From Colocasia esculenta (lineage: Eukaryota > Streptophyta > Magnoliopsida > Alismatales > Araceae), in NCBI GenBank assembly GCA_014218235.1, contig CM024753.1:2542001-2606000 (forward strand): a stretch of DNA of 64,000 nt. The letters are read 5' to 3'. The stretch's first letter is position 1, and each line of letters opens with the position of its first letter. Below are positions 46,401 to 56,240 of the stretch, piece after piece. The notes under the pieces were generated by a model. The model had not been told where the DNA came from, did no database searches, and worked only from the letters and a program-made list of their open reading frames with translations. A program made the translations under genes and the position numbers.

Positions 46401-47540
46401 TCCATGACCTTAGTGTTCTCTCCTTATCTTGCAATCACGCTGGACCATCTAGCCTGTGTTCATAGCACAGCTAGTGGGCGGTTGTGACTTCTACCAGACT
46501 GCCGGTACCCGATCTGGTGCCGTGCAACCGTTACTATCGTGTGTTTCTCGTCATTTTACGGAAATGTCCCTATCTCATCTACTATCTCGATACTCTCATC
46601 TGTTCACGTTCTCTCTACACTTTCGTTTAGTTCATCTACTACTCTCATCTATTCTTGGTACTCTCTTGGCCATTCTTGTGATTGTCTAAGATAACAAACA
46701 TGACTATGCTAGGCAACATTATAAGGGCCCGATCTGGTCCTTGGGAGGAGCACCTGAAAGGCTATAACTCGCGAGGGTCTAATGATCAGGTGATGGCATA
46801 CACCAAACGCATGACTATCAAGATTTAATCTAAGACAATTCACAAACATTCCTGTATATGATACTTGACTTGTGGTTGATAAAATGATCGACCAAACGCA
46901 TGTTACTTGCTTTACTTGCTATCGTGACTAGTGCACTGTTGTGCAACCATACACGCTATCTCGTTACACGCTATCTCGTTACACGGCCAGTTCTTTACCA
47001 TCCTAGTTTTGCAATAATCTTTTGAAATGTATTACCGTTAACGTGTTATCTTGTACTATTACTCTCTCGACTATACTTGATCGTTCTCTCTAGTTGACCT
47101 ACTTTACAAGAAATTAATCACTTAAAGTCTGCTTGTTTACACGAGATATTAAGTCATACTGAGCGTTATCGCTCACCCTTCGTTATTTGTCATTGTGTTT
47201 CAGGTAAGTCAGATGATGACCTTACACACAACAACGAGATTGGACTGGAGTGATGAGCGTCCTGGAGTCATAGCGATGGAATGTCTTTAGTATCGTAGAG
47301 TCTAGATAATTAGTTGCTTAGTTATCATTTCCAATGTATGATGTTATTGAGCCCTATGTTTTGGCTCTGAATTAGTAATTGTAGTAGTTTAGATGAATTA
47401 TCAATAAAATGAGGAGTTTTATTACAATTATTGTTCATTAGATGCTCTGATATTTGCGAATGTATGCGCAATTTACGTTACCATACTCGTTGTTCATGCC
47501 TCCCCGATTTATTCCGCTGCTAAATTGGCGGGGCATGACA
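43500..47540 (-). mobile_element. Solo LTR, family A, copy 3 (4041 bp), nested in the CACTA element
   Basis: On the plus strand it reads TGTAGTACCCC to GGGGCATGACA, the inverse of copies 1 and 2. It has perfect 5-bp duplications AAGTC at 43495-43499 and 47541-47545. It lies in the right subterminal zone: TCGCTAAGTC before it and AAGTCGGTCTC after it rejoin the CACTA sequence. The many reading frames inside are short and without domains. Confidence 0.94.
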
Positions 47541-47805
47541 AAGTCGGTCTCTACATTAGCGACCGCCTTAGCGACCATAAGTATCGGTCGCTGTTAGCGA
47601 CCGTAACAGCGACCAACTATCGGTCGCTGTGGGCGACCAACCTGCGACCAAAAAAGGCGGTCTCTATTTGCGACGAAACTTGCGACCGATATATTTCGGT
47701 CGCTATCAGAGACAGATTTTGTGACCGATGCCTACAGCGACCGAACAAAGACCGAATAGAAATCGAACCTGTCGGTCGCTATTTCCGCTTTTTCTTGTAG
47801 TGTTA

Positions 47806-48201
47806 GTAGAAGAAGAGGAGAAAGGTGATGGAGGATAGGGTGAGAGTTTAAAACTCTTCTTTTTAATAAAGGGGGACAACCACTGTGTTATATTAAAGCA
47901 GTTGTCAACAAATTAAGTCACTAGGTAGGTTGTGAAAAGGAGGGTCTACACGGACATGGCTCCATGCCATGCATCTTTAAGCCTAACCTAACCCATTAAT
48001 TTGTATGTCTATAAAGAGACAACAACTAGATCCCCTTTACGTCCGGTCCCGTGTCGCCTCCGCCATTAATTAATTACGATGTTCTTGCATGCAGTACTTG
48101 TAACTCTTTCATTTGCCTTGGATATCTTGTTTCTTCTTTCTCGGATATATATGCATGGTCGACGATTAATTGTAATTAAAAGTTGATCTGATCAGAGTGC
48201 G

Positions 48202-48252
<51 letters not shown>

Positions 48253-48445
48253 CGTGGAGGAGACTATCAATATTTAAAACAAGTTTAGAGATTTTACATA
48301 AAATTTTAAATTTAAAAAAGTGTTTACGTAAAACATTCTCTAATTAATATTGATATATATAGTCTCCTCCACTCCCACCAGTACGGCAGTACCCTTGTAC
48401 GTACTGAGAACAACAAACTCTCAATAAATCCCCCACGGACGGCCC
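47806..48445. other. Upstream region of BAHD gene 2 with a TA microsatellite
   Basis: No gene. It contains (TA)n runs at about 48204-48251 and a foldback at 48254-48372. Unlike the two genes' leaders, which match for about 40 bases before the ATG, this distal upstream DNA does not resemble that of BAHD gene 1. Confidence 0.5.
48254..48372. mobile_element. Small foldback MITE in the BAHD-2 promoter
   Basis: GTGGAGGAGACTAT...CAATATT on the left is matched by the inverse AATATTGAT...ATAGTCTCCTCCAC on the right, with further pairing inside (AGAGATTTTAC / GTAAAACATTCTCT). It ends about 75 bases before the TATA region, so it lies in the proximal promoter. The target duplication is obscured by TA repeats. 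Confidence 0.7.
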
Positions 48446-48456
48446 TATATATATAT
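48446..48456 (+). promoter_or_regulatory. Probable TATA box region of BAHD gene 2
   Basis: A TATATATATATA stretch follows GGCCC and precedes AGAGAGAACACG, about 110 bases before the start codon at 48564. It is the closest TATA-like sequence at a suitable distance. Confidence 0.5.
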
Positions 48457-48563
48457 AGAGAGAACACGAACAAGAAGAGCAAGCAACAGCAAATTAACCC
48501 GGCCGCCCTCCCTCTAATCTTTCCTGCTTTTCCTCCTCCACCCAGCTAGTTCTTCTCGCTACC

Positions 48564-49931
48564 ATGGCCGCCTCCTCCCTCGTCTTCACTGTTCGCCGAC
48601 GTCAGCCGGAGCTGGTCCGCCCAGCCGCACCCACCCCACGGGAGCTCAAGCAGCTCTCCGACATCGACGACCAGGAGGGTCTGCGCTTCCTCCTCCCAGG
48701 GATCCAGTTCTATCGTCATGTCCCCTCCATGGCGGGCATTGACCCCGCCGCCGTCATCCGGGACGCGCTGTCTCGCGCCCTCGTTCACTACTACCCCTTT
48801 GCCGGCCGCCTCCGCGAGGGCCCCAACCGGAAGCTCTCGGTCGACTGCACCGGCGAGGGTGTCCTCTTCGTCGAGGCCGACACGGACGTCAGCGTAGACG
48901 ATTTCACCGCCCCCCTGCATCCCCCCTTCCCCTGCCTGGAGGAGCTCTTCGTCGACGTCGAGGGGTACAACGGCATCCTGGGCTGCCCCCTGCTGCTGCT
49001 TCAGGTGACTCGTCTGAGGTGCGGCGGCTTTATTGTAGGGACTTTGTTCAACCACACTATGGTGGACGGCGACGGGATGGTGCAGTTCCTGAACGCTGTC
49101 GCAGAGCTGGCACGGGGGAGGCCGGCGCCGTTGGTGGCCCCCGTGTGGCAGTGCGAGCTGTTCAGAGCCCGGAACCCTCCGAAGGTTAGCCGGATACACA
49201 GGGAGTACGAGGAGGTGGACGGCACCATCGAGCCCTTCTCCGACATGGCGCATCGCTCCTTCTTCTTCGGCTCTCGGGAAGTGGAAGCGCTGCGGGCACG
49301 CCTCCCGCCTCAGCTGCGCCGCCGGTCCCGCTTCGAGATCGTCACCGCCTGCCTGTGGCGATGCCGAACGGCGGCCCTCCGCCTGGACCCGGAGGAGGAG
49401 GTTCGGTTCATCGGCATCGTGAACGCCCGGGCTGGCAATTGCACGAGGCCGCCTCTTGGGTACTACGGCAACGCCTTCGCCATGCCTGCGGCCGTGACCA
49501 AGGCCGGGAAGCTCACGAGGAACCCGCTCGGCTACGCCCTGGACCAGGTAAGGAGGTCCAAGGCGGACGTGGACGACGAGTACATGAAGTCGGTTGCGGA
49601 CCTGATGGTTCTGCGGGGTCGGCCGCACTTCACGGTGGCGCGGACATACGTGGTGTCTGACGTCTCCAGGTTGGGTTTCGGGGACGTGGACTTCGGGTGG
49701 GGGAAGGCGGCGTACGGGGGGGCGGCGGAAGGTGGCGTGTTCCCTATCCCCGGCTTGGCGAGCTACTACATCCCCTTAAGGAACAGTGAAGGGAAGGATG
49801 GGATCGTGGTGCCGGTGTGCCTGCCGGCGGAGGCCATGGAGAGGTTCGTCGTGGAGATAGAGGGTATGGTGAAGGAACCGCCGGCATCGGAGAAGGAAGT
49901 CGGGAATGGCAGCTCCAGGTCAGCAATGTGA
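48564..49931 (+). CDS. BAHD acyltransferase, alcohol acyltransferase / benzyl alcohol O-benzoyltransferase-like (gene 2)
   Basis: 455 residues, one exon, collinear with gene 1 through residue 380. The HxxxD motif is HTMVD at 164-168, followed by Gly, as is usual in this clade, and the structural motif is a canonical DFGWG at 376-380. The N-terminus keeps FTVRRRQPEL and YYPFAGRL. Only about ten of the first ninety residues differ from gene 1; differences cluster before DFGWG, around residues 290-330, and at the extreme C-terminus (GSSRSAM against GSSGTILSAL). The start is in an ACCATGG context with a leader matching gene 1. The long open frame on the opposite strand is a by-product of GC-rich codons. 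Predicted to be a cytosolic acyl-CoA:alcohol acyltransferase; substrate unknown. Confidence 0.94.
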   Translation: MAASSLVFTVRRRQPELVRPAAPTPRELKQLSDIDDQEGLRFLLPGIQFYRHVPSMAGIDPAAVIRDALSRALVHYYPFAGRLREGPNRKLSVDCTGEGVLFVEADTDVSVDDFTAPLHPPFPCLEELFVDVEGYNGILGCPLLLLQVTRLRCGGFIVGTLFNHTMVDGDGMVQFLNAVAELARGRPAPLVAPVWQCELFRARNPPKVSRIHREYEEVDGTIEPFSDMAHRSFFFGSREVEALRARLPPQLRRRSRFEIVTACLWRCRTAALRLDPEEEVRFIGIVNARAGNCTRPPLGYYGNAFAMPAAVTKAGKLTRNPLGYALDQVRRSKADVDDEYMKSVADLMVLRGRPHFTVARTYVVSDVSRLGFGDVDFGWGKAAYGGAAEGGVFPIPGLASYYIPLRNSEGKDGIVVPVCLPAEAMERFVVEIEGMVKEPPASEKEVGNGSSRSAM

Positions 49932-50340
49932 TGTGCATGTTGTAGCGTTGTGGCAGCCCAGGGAGGTGCCGGGGAAGTGGAGATGTTGACGACAAGGGCA
50001 ACGACCAACTCTCTCGTGTGTGCATGTGTTTGTGTGTCTCTGTCTTCTCTTCGGCCGCGGTGATGTTGTAGAAGAAGGTGGGTGATAACTATATCTCTGT
50101 CAAGTTTTAACTTCTTCTTCATGTTTTCCTCCTCCTCTCTCGCGTTTTTTAATTTTCTCCCTTCTTCTTCTTCTTCTTCTTCCCTCTAAAGCTTTTATTA
50201 ATTTCATATATATATATATAGAGAGAGAGGGAGAGAGAGAGAGTGTGTGTGTCTTGTGAATAATGAATGCCAAATGCTTAATGGTGTGTGTATTATTGTT
50301 ACTATTCATATATAATGTCCTTGAGGCGCTCTCTCTTACA
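49932..50340 (+). other. 3' untranslated region of BAHD gene 2
   Basis: Shares ordered words with the region after gene 1 (GTGATGTGCATGTTGT, CAAGGGCAACGACCA, TTTTCCTCCTCCTC, TTGTGAATAATGAATGCC). It includes CTT and GA microsatellite runs at 50160-50245. No clear AATAAA; the AATGAA/AATAAT words near 50258 may serve. Confidence 0.55.
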
Positions 50341-51060
50341 GAAATCTCCCTACCTTATGATCGACGATGCAATTTGTGATGTATCTGTGGTAGATAGAAT
50401 TAATGATAATATATAGGAGGGGTACATCTTTAATAATCATTAATGTTTATGAGCAGTCCAAGTATATATAATGAGAAACTGCTTAATTTATCAACATTTA
50501 TTTTTGACGCACACAGTCTGATGCCAACATATATATGAAAATCTGCCACATCATCATGATCATCTGGCAATAAAAAGTCGAAGAATATTTGCTTCGTCGA
50601 GATCAGGAGATTGTGAGATCGATGCACGGTATCTCAAATCCAGTGTCAATAGATGCTAGATGACTATTAATTTACAGACATATGTCAACTCATGTGGGCA
50701 TGCCATTCAACTTGCTTGTTGACACGACGTCGCGTGTTAGTGTTTACCGGAATATATATCCTTGGTTAATCCTTGGCCTGCAAGTTTTGATTTTGCATGC
50801 TCTAATTGAGTGTGGCAAATTAACACACGCCCAAAAACCTTCATCAAACTCGCATTAATGGTGGACACGAGGGATGGCCAAAATTATCTTCCAATATGGC
50901 CGGGTATACGTTTTGGAAATTCTCGTCAATTATACATAGTGCAAATTAATTTGAGTGGAGATGAAGGTGCATGCATGCTGTGGAAATAGATTTTGAGATC
51001 TATCAAATTAATTTGAGTGGAGATGAAGGTGCATGTATGTATCCACATATTACAAATTCA
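50340..51060. repeat. BAHD downstream flank module, unit 3
   Basis: Continues the module seen after gene 1: CAGAAATCTCCCTACCTTATGATCGA, TTTATGAGCAGTCCAAGTATA, CAACATTTATTTTTGACGCAC, ATCAGGAGATTGTGAGATCGATGCAC, GTCAACTCATGTGGGCATG, then GCAAGTTTTGATTTTGCATGCTC. Here the parts are contiguous, so this copy shows the arrangement before the insertions that split unit 1. Confidence 0.75.
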
Positions 51061-51910
51061 AGTCATGTTTAGTGCTAAGTAAGTCACTATAACAAAAGAT
51101 GAATCGATAACCGCGGAGCGCAGACGTGCCAGTCGTTGAAGCGACAACATATTCTACCTCTGAGAGTCGAAGGGCTTTAGGTCTATTTGTGCGCCGTCTG
51201 ACTTCGTCAAACGAAAGTGGAGATCGGGTCGGGACCAAGATCCCGCCGTTGCCTAAGCGCAACGACGTTAATTATATCCCTCTATGAGAGAAAACCCTTG
51301 ATTAATCGCCAGAATAAAGAGTCTCGTGGCCTTTAACGGAAACATCCGATAAAAGATATACGTAAAGATGTAAACTTAATTGCGCCTAACACGAGATGAC
51401 CAAAATATAACACTTGACGCATTTTTGATATTATTTAAAAGAATTGAGTTGGTTTCAACATTATTTGATTTGATTTTTTTTCTTGGTCTTTTTACATTTT
51501 TTTATTATGCTTGATTTTTTATTACGCTTGATCTTTTATTGAAATTGTTCTTTTATTTATTGATCCTTTGATTTAATTTAATTTTGATTGGTTGATTTGA
51601 TGTGGGACCTCCCCTTATTTTGCATATGGGGGGGTGTCCATGACATCCGTCCACCATGATGGAGATGATGCCAACGACAGTGTTGATGTCAGGGCAACAA
51701 CACCACGGTACAGGACACCGGTTCCCGAGTCGTACTCGAGAAGGCCAATATATGCCAAAACCGCAAACTGGGGCAAAACCGATGGAATATCGTTCTGGAA
51801 TTAAATATCCTTTCTATTTAACCTTTTCCATAAAGTACATCCATGGATTGGGGACTTTGAGGGTCCTCGGGTTTCATACATGCTAAAGGAAAGGTGCATC
51901 ACTAAGGGAG
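51061..51910. other. Unclassified gene-free stretch
   Basis: A moderately GC-rich piece (51100-51260), an AT/T-rich piece, then a piece with GATGTGGGACCTCCCC and GGTACAGGACACCGG words that feels transposon-derived. No terminus, target duplication or protein domain could be identified. Confidence 0.35.
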
Positions 51911-51915
51911 GAGGG

Positions 51916-52295
51916 TGAACGGTGGCAATGGCAGAGGCCACCGTTCAGGATTTTTAGATAGAAGAGGGCAACGACAGTGGAGAAGAATGTTGAACGGTGG
52001 TGTTGATGAGGGCCACCGTTCAACATTTCAACATCCATCAGGGGAGGGGGCGATTGGTGGTTTATGTATATGAGAATGGTTAGGTAGAGCTTGAACGGTG
52101 GGAAGGGAGAGGGCCACCGTTCAAGAGCTTTTGTTAATGATTGCGCAGTGGTGGAGGCTCAACAGTGGGCAAGGAAGGGTGAACGGTGGCATCATGGAGG
52201 GCCACCGTTCAGGGGTTTTCAAATAAAAGGAGAGGGTGGTGGCTCAGCAGTGGAGAAGGATGTTGAATGGTGGCATTGTGCAGGGCCACCGTTCA
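51916..52295. repeat. Array of five stem-loops with stem TGAACGGTGGC / GCCACCGTTCA
   Basis: Hairpins lie at 51916-51947, 51990-52024, 52089-52126, 52180-52211 and 52264-52295. Each has the 5' arm (T)GAA(C/T)GGTGG, a G/A-rich loop of about 10-14 bases ending AGGG or AGAG, and the 3' arm (GG)CCACCGTTCA. In the third the stem extends outward through AGCTT/AAGAGCT-type words. Spacing is about 75-100 bases, and the intervening DNA (ACATCCA(C/T)(T/C)AGGGGAGG, GGAGAAGGATGTT) is also partly repeated. Confidence 0.85.
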
Positions 52296-52629
52296 AGGCC
52301 CCAACATCCACTCAGGGGAGGAAGTAACGTGGGAATTCACTAGCAATTCTTGTGCAAAATTAGTATGTTGTAGAGGAAATTTGGAGGGCACAGACCAACG
52401 TTTTGAAGAGGATCTGAATAACTAAAATAGACTTCAATTTGGTGGCTGATGTACATCATATGGAGGATGAGAGGTCAGCCAAGAGGGGAAATAGAAAGAT
52501 GCAAACAAAATAAATTGAGCAGTGGGGAACCAAATAACGGCTGGGCTGCTTTAATCCCAACACATGAGGCACGGGTATTAGATTACCCAGCCTGAAAATG
52601 TCTGGGATTTTGCTTGTGATATAGGGGCG

Positions 52630-52639
52630 ATATATATAT

Positions 52640-52699
<60 letters not shown>
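52630..52699. repeat. (TA)n microsatellite
   Basis: About 70 bases of almost pure TA with one AT phase slip. Confidence 0.95.
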
Positions 52700-52702
<3 letters not shown>

Positions 52703-53895
52703 GATGGGAGGGGAAAACATGTCCGGCTACCAACAGGATCGCCTGGAGTAAGTTGAAACACGGTTCCCTGTGGGATTTCTTGCTTTAAACACTAACAAAA
52801 AGCACGAATAAGGAGGGTCGTAATGATCAATCCACAACATGAAAACCCAAAAAAAAGAGAGAAAGAAATGACATCTATCACCGCTGTTGTTGCTTGAAAC
52901 CTATGAAGCAAGGGGGGCTAAGTATTATACAAATCGTTGCAGACATAGAAATTGGGGAATCAAACATAGACATGAAAAAAGGGAGATACGATCTATTGCT
53001 TTCACATAGGCACCAAGGCCTTGTACATCCCTTCTCAAACTATAAACCCCACTAGAGGTGCATTCTTGAGAACTGGGTTTTGTCATGGCACCCAGAATAA
53101 TAGAAGAGCACAGTGAGATGATATATTAGATGGAAATGGATCATCACATGGAGTGAGCAATTTTGAGCTCTCACGGAAAAACAAGAACGAGAGGAAAAGA
53201 CTACATAAAAAGTGGAAAAAATGCCAAAAAAACCCCTTAAAACCAATAACCCATCCCTCCTCTCTTTCTCTGCTCACTTTTCCTAGCCCTTCTAGGAAAG
53301 ACTCATGTAGACACTTCCTTCCTCTCCTGGCTCGCTTCTGCTACCCCCAAGAAAAGCTTCTGCCGCCGAAGGAACCCCTCCTCTTTCTGTCGTGGCCCCT
53401 ATCTCTTCTAGTTGCGATCTCCTCCGATGCATGGGAAAAGTCACTTTTTAAAGGGGCGCTTTCTTTGAGGGCTTAAGTGGCAACCCAAGTCTAAAACGGA
53501 CCCTTCTTTCTTGTGTATTTACGATGCATGCCATTTTCTCGCTGCAGCGGATGTTTCTATTTCTTCTTAGGCTGCTGGCCCATTTGCGGCCCAATGGTCA
53601 CAAAATGGGTGCAGACACATGCCCATGCATCCTCTCAATCCCGATGAACGGCTTCAAAACTTGCTATGGACGTGCAAGATTGGGCTGTACAGAATTTATC
53701 TTGATTTGGTACGGATAAAAATATATTGTATCGATACATTTCCATTTGATCGATTTTATTATAAATAATAATAATAATATAATATATATAAAATATATTG
53801 TATCAATATTTTTTGATTTGATTCGATCTGACGCAGTCACCTCCTTGTCAGTCATCCGATCTTCCTTCATCTAGTTGTTACTTTTCCCAGAGATA
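52700..53895. other. Gene-free stretch
   Basis: Contains short frames without domains and a (TAA)n/TA-rich patch at about 53758-53800. ATATATTGTATC(A/G)ATA occurs twice around that patch, suggesting a small local duplication. Nothing else is recognised. Confidence 0.4.
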
Positions 53896-53899
53896 AGTC

Positions 53900-54470
53900 A
53901 TGAGCTCTATCTCTTCTTCTGGTTCTTCTGAATCTTTGTCGTCTACAAGGTATTCTCCTTCCGATAACAACTCTTCTATGGTGCCTCCGAGTACATCCTC
54001 CCCTCGTCTCTTCGCCAAGATCATTGATCCGGAGTTCACTCCTAGGTCGTATGTACCAATAAGCACTCTTCTCACACCTTGGGACTGCATCAGCAGGATG
54101 ACACGCGGTGTGAGATTGATGACGATACCTTCCAATGGATGTAGAATCATCTAGGTCTCGTCTTCCCCGAGGGCATTATCTTGTACTCTTCGAATCGATT
54201 CTGAGCTCATCACACCATGGAGCGCAAAGTCTGCATTTACTCCGAGGCCGTTCGAGCTGGCTTTCGGTATCCTTTGCATCCTTTCATCTTATTTCTCCTC
54301 CTCAAGTTAGGAGTCGCTCCGTCACAGTTGACCCCCAACTCCTGGAGGTCGGTTGTCGACTTCCTGACCGTATTCATCCTGGCCAAGGTTCAGCCGACCA
54401 CTCACCTATTCTTTTATTGCTTCTCGATAAAAGATTTTGGTGACTAACTATACTTTGCAGCTCGGTGATG
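53900..54470 (+). pseudogene. Gypsy-type retroelement gag-like protein fragment
   Basis: The frame from 53900 begins MSSISSSGSSESLSSTRYSP. After a frame change near 54145 the translation reads ERKVCIYSEAVRAGFRYPLH, PFILFLLLKLGVAPSQLTPN and SWRSVVDFLTVF. This matches the 'putative gypsy type transposon' domain (Pfam PF04195) found before gag in plant retroelements. The fragment stops at about 54536, where the BAHD flank module begins. No reverse transcriptase follows. Confidence 0.6.
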
Positions 54471-54536
54471 AGGGCGACAAATCCTTGGCCGTATGCCTTC
54501 CTTTGTCCACAACTAGAAGAGGAACTTCGCCTTCAT

Positions 54537-55333
54537 TAATGTTTATGAGCAGTCCAAGTATAATTAGAAGCTGCTTAATTTATCAACATTTATTTTTGAC
54601 GCACAGAGTCTGATGCCAACATATGAAAAATATCTGCCACATCATCATCATTTGACAATACGAAGTCAAAAAATTGCTTCGTCGAGATCAGGAGATTGTG
54701 AGATCGATGCACGCTATCTCAAATCCAATGTCAATGACAGATGCTAGAAGACCATTAATTTACAGACATATGTCAATTGTGGGCATGAGAAAGACTTACT
54801 GCACTGCCTAAAGTACAATTTTGCCATGTCAAATTATAATTCTGCTCTCTCATTCATCTACCTCATCATCTATTTTCAAAAAAAGCATATAGTACATTAT
54901 GAGGTGGACAAATGAGAGAGTAGAAGTGTAATTTAACATGACTAAACTACACTTTTGATAGTGCAATAAGTCTTTCTCTTGTGGGTATATATAATTAGTC
55001 ATTCAACTTGCATAGTTGCATGTTGACACGTATATATTGGGTTCGGTTCCTTCCAGTACATGGGAGGACCAAACTTAGTCAGTCACCAATAGGGGTGAAG
55101 GGTGGGTGAGAAAATTTCAAAAAAAACTCTTTTTCTAAAACTTTTATTATTTGATTTTTTTTGAAAATTTTCCATCCATCATTCTCATTCATGACTGACT
55201 GAGCTCAATCCTCCTATGTACTACGAGGATCCGAACTCATATATATTAGATGCCTCCTGTGAACCTTGTCCATTTCTTCTCTGTCACATCAGAAATTAAG
55301 AAAGTGTACGACGTTTTGTGTTAGTGTTCAGCG

Positions 55334-55373
<40 letters not shown>

Positions 55374-55485
55374 TTGATTAATCATGGCCTGCAAGTTTTG
55401 ATTTTGCATGCTCTTTGAATGTGGCATTAACACACCCACAAACCTTCATCAGACTCGCATTAATGTTGGACACGAGGGATGACAA
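54537..55485. repeat. BAHD downstream flank module, unit 4 (no BAHD gene)
   Basis: From TTTATGAGCAGTCCAAGTATA the sequence closely follows unit 3: CAACATTTATTTTTGACGCACAGAG, ATCAGGAGATTGTGAGATCGATGCAC, GTCAATTGTGGGC, then GCAAGTTTTGATTTTGCATGCTC at about 55390. It is interrupted by the MITE at 54786 and by a TA run at about 55340-55370. The unit begins abruptly next to retroelement sequence, without gene or 3' untranslated region. Confidence 0.8.
54786..54979. mobile_element. GAGAAAG-family foldback MITE, copy 3
   Basis: Ends TGAGAAAGACTTACTGCACT and the inverse AGTGCAATAAGTCTTTCTCT. It is flanked by an 8-bp duplication with one mismatch, TGTGGGCA at 54778-54785 and TGTGGGTA at 54980-54987, which suggests hAT-type movement. 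The homologous places near 11750 and 50695 lack the insertion. Confidence 0.85.
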
Positions 55486-55949
55486 AAAATATCTTCCAAC
55501 TAGTTGGATACCCATGCCATGCACGACATTTTATTATAAAATATAAATTATTATTTATAAAATTTACAAAAATATATAATTTTATTATAATAAATTTTGT
55601 TAAACTAAACATAATTATAAAATATAGGACAAATTAATTATTGTAATAAGTTACAACTCTGTTAGGGACTAATAAATAAGTCAAAAATCTGATAGGAACT
55701 TCTAATTAATTTACCCTAAAATATATTAATAAAAATTTGATCAAATTAATTTATACAATCTACATTCACATGTCCAAACACACTAACATATCTAATAATA
55801 TATATTTTTGCAAAGGGAGAATATATATAGTTGACTAATGTTTTATCTTTCTTTTTCCCAAATGCCTTATAAACTACTACTTCATTTCAACTAACATCTG
55901 AGACCAACTAAAAGATATAATGTATTGTTACTATGCATGTTAAAATCTT

Positions 55950-56240
55950 TAAGTATAAAGCTAAGCAAGTCTAATATGTTTATTATAATATGTTATCTAA
56001 TCAAATAATCGGTACAGAAAACAACTTAAACCATCAAGTCCAGTAGAAGAGATTATACAAATTAATTCTATCTTCCTTATGCAAGTTTTCTTGGCCCATA
56101 AAATAATATTTGGAAGTGTTAAATAAAACTCATAGATCCCTTTATTTTAGCACTTCTTAACTCACTAATATATATGTACGTAAACATATATATTGATACT
56201 AACATTTAATCTATAAATATATAAATATATAGTTTGATAA
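55950..56240 (-). mobile_element. Fragment related to the Helitron interior
   Basis: The reverse complement matches 23490-23760 of the Helitron in order: GAGTTAAGAAGTGCTAAAATAAAGGGATC, TATTTTATGGGCCAA, ATCTCTTCTA...GGACTTGATGGTTTAAGTTGTT, TTATTTGATTA. Neither Helitron end was found here. The region between 55486 and 55950 is AT-rich with no gene. Confidence 0.75.

Larger units (their letters stand above)
33153..47802 (+). mobile_element. Complete CACTA (En/Spm) transposon, 14.65 kb, inactivated
   Basis: Termini are CACTACAAGAAAAGGCGGA on the left and the inverse of CACTACAAGAAAAAGCGGA on the right. The perfect 3-bp duplication TTA lies at 33150-33152 and 47803-47805. Both subterminal zones (33160-33310; 43420-43499 and 47541-47790) are packed with GCGACCG / CGGTCGC words, the presumed transposase binding sites. 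Inside are a TNP2-like gene, a TnpA-like gene and a nested family A solo LTR (43500-47540); without the LTR the element is about 10.6 kb. Both genes carry nonsense and frameshift lesions, so it cannot move without help. Confidence 0.95.

Noticed and set aside
48546..49628. 360-residue open frame opposite BAHD gene 2 (and shorter ones opposite gene 1)
   Set aside because: It mirrors the GC-rich codon use of the acyltransferase, has no recognisable domain, and equivalent shorter frames occur in gene 1 at the same place.
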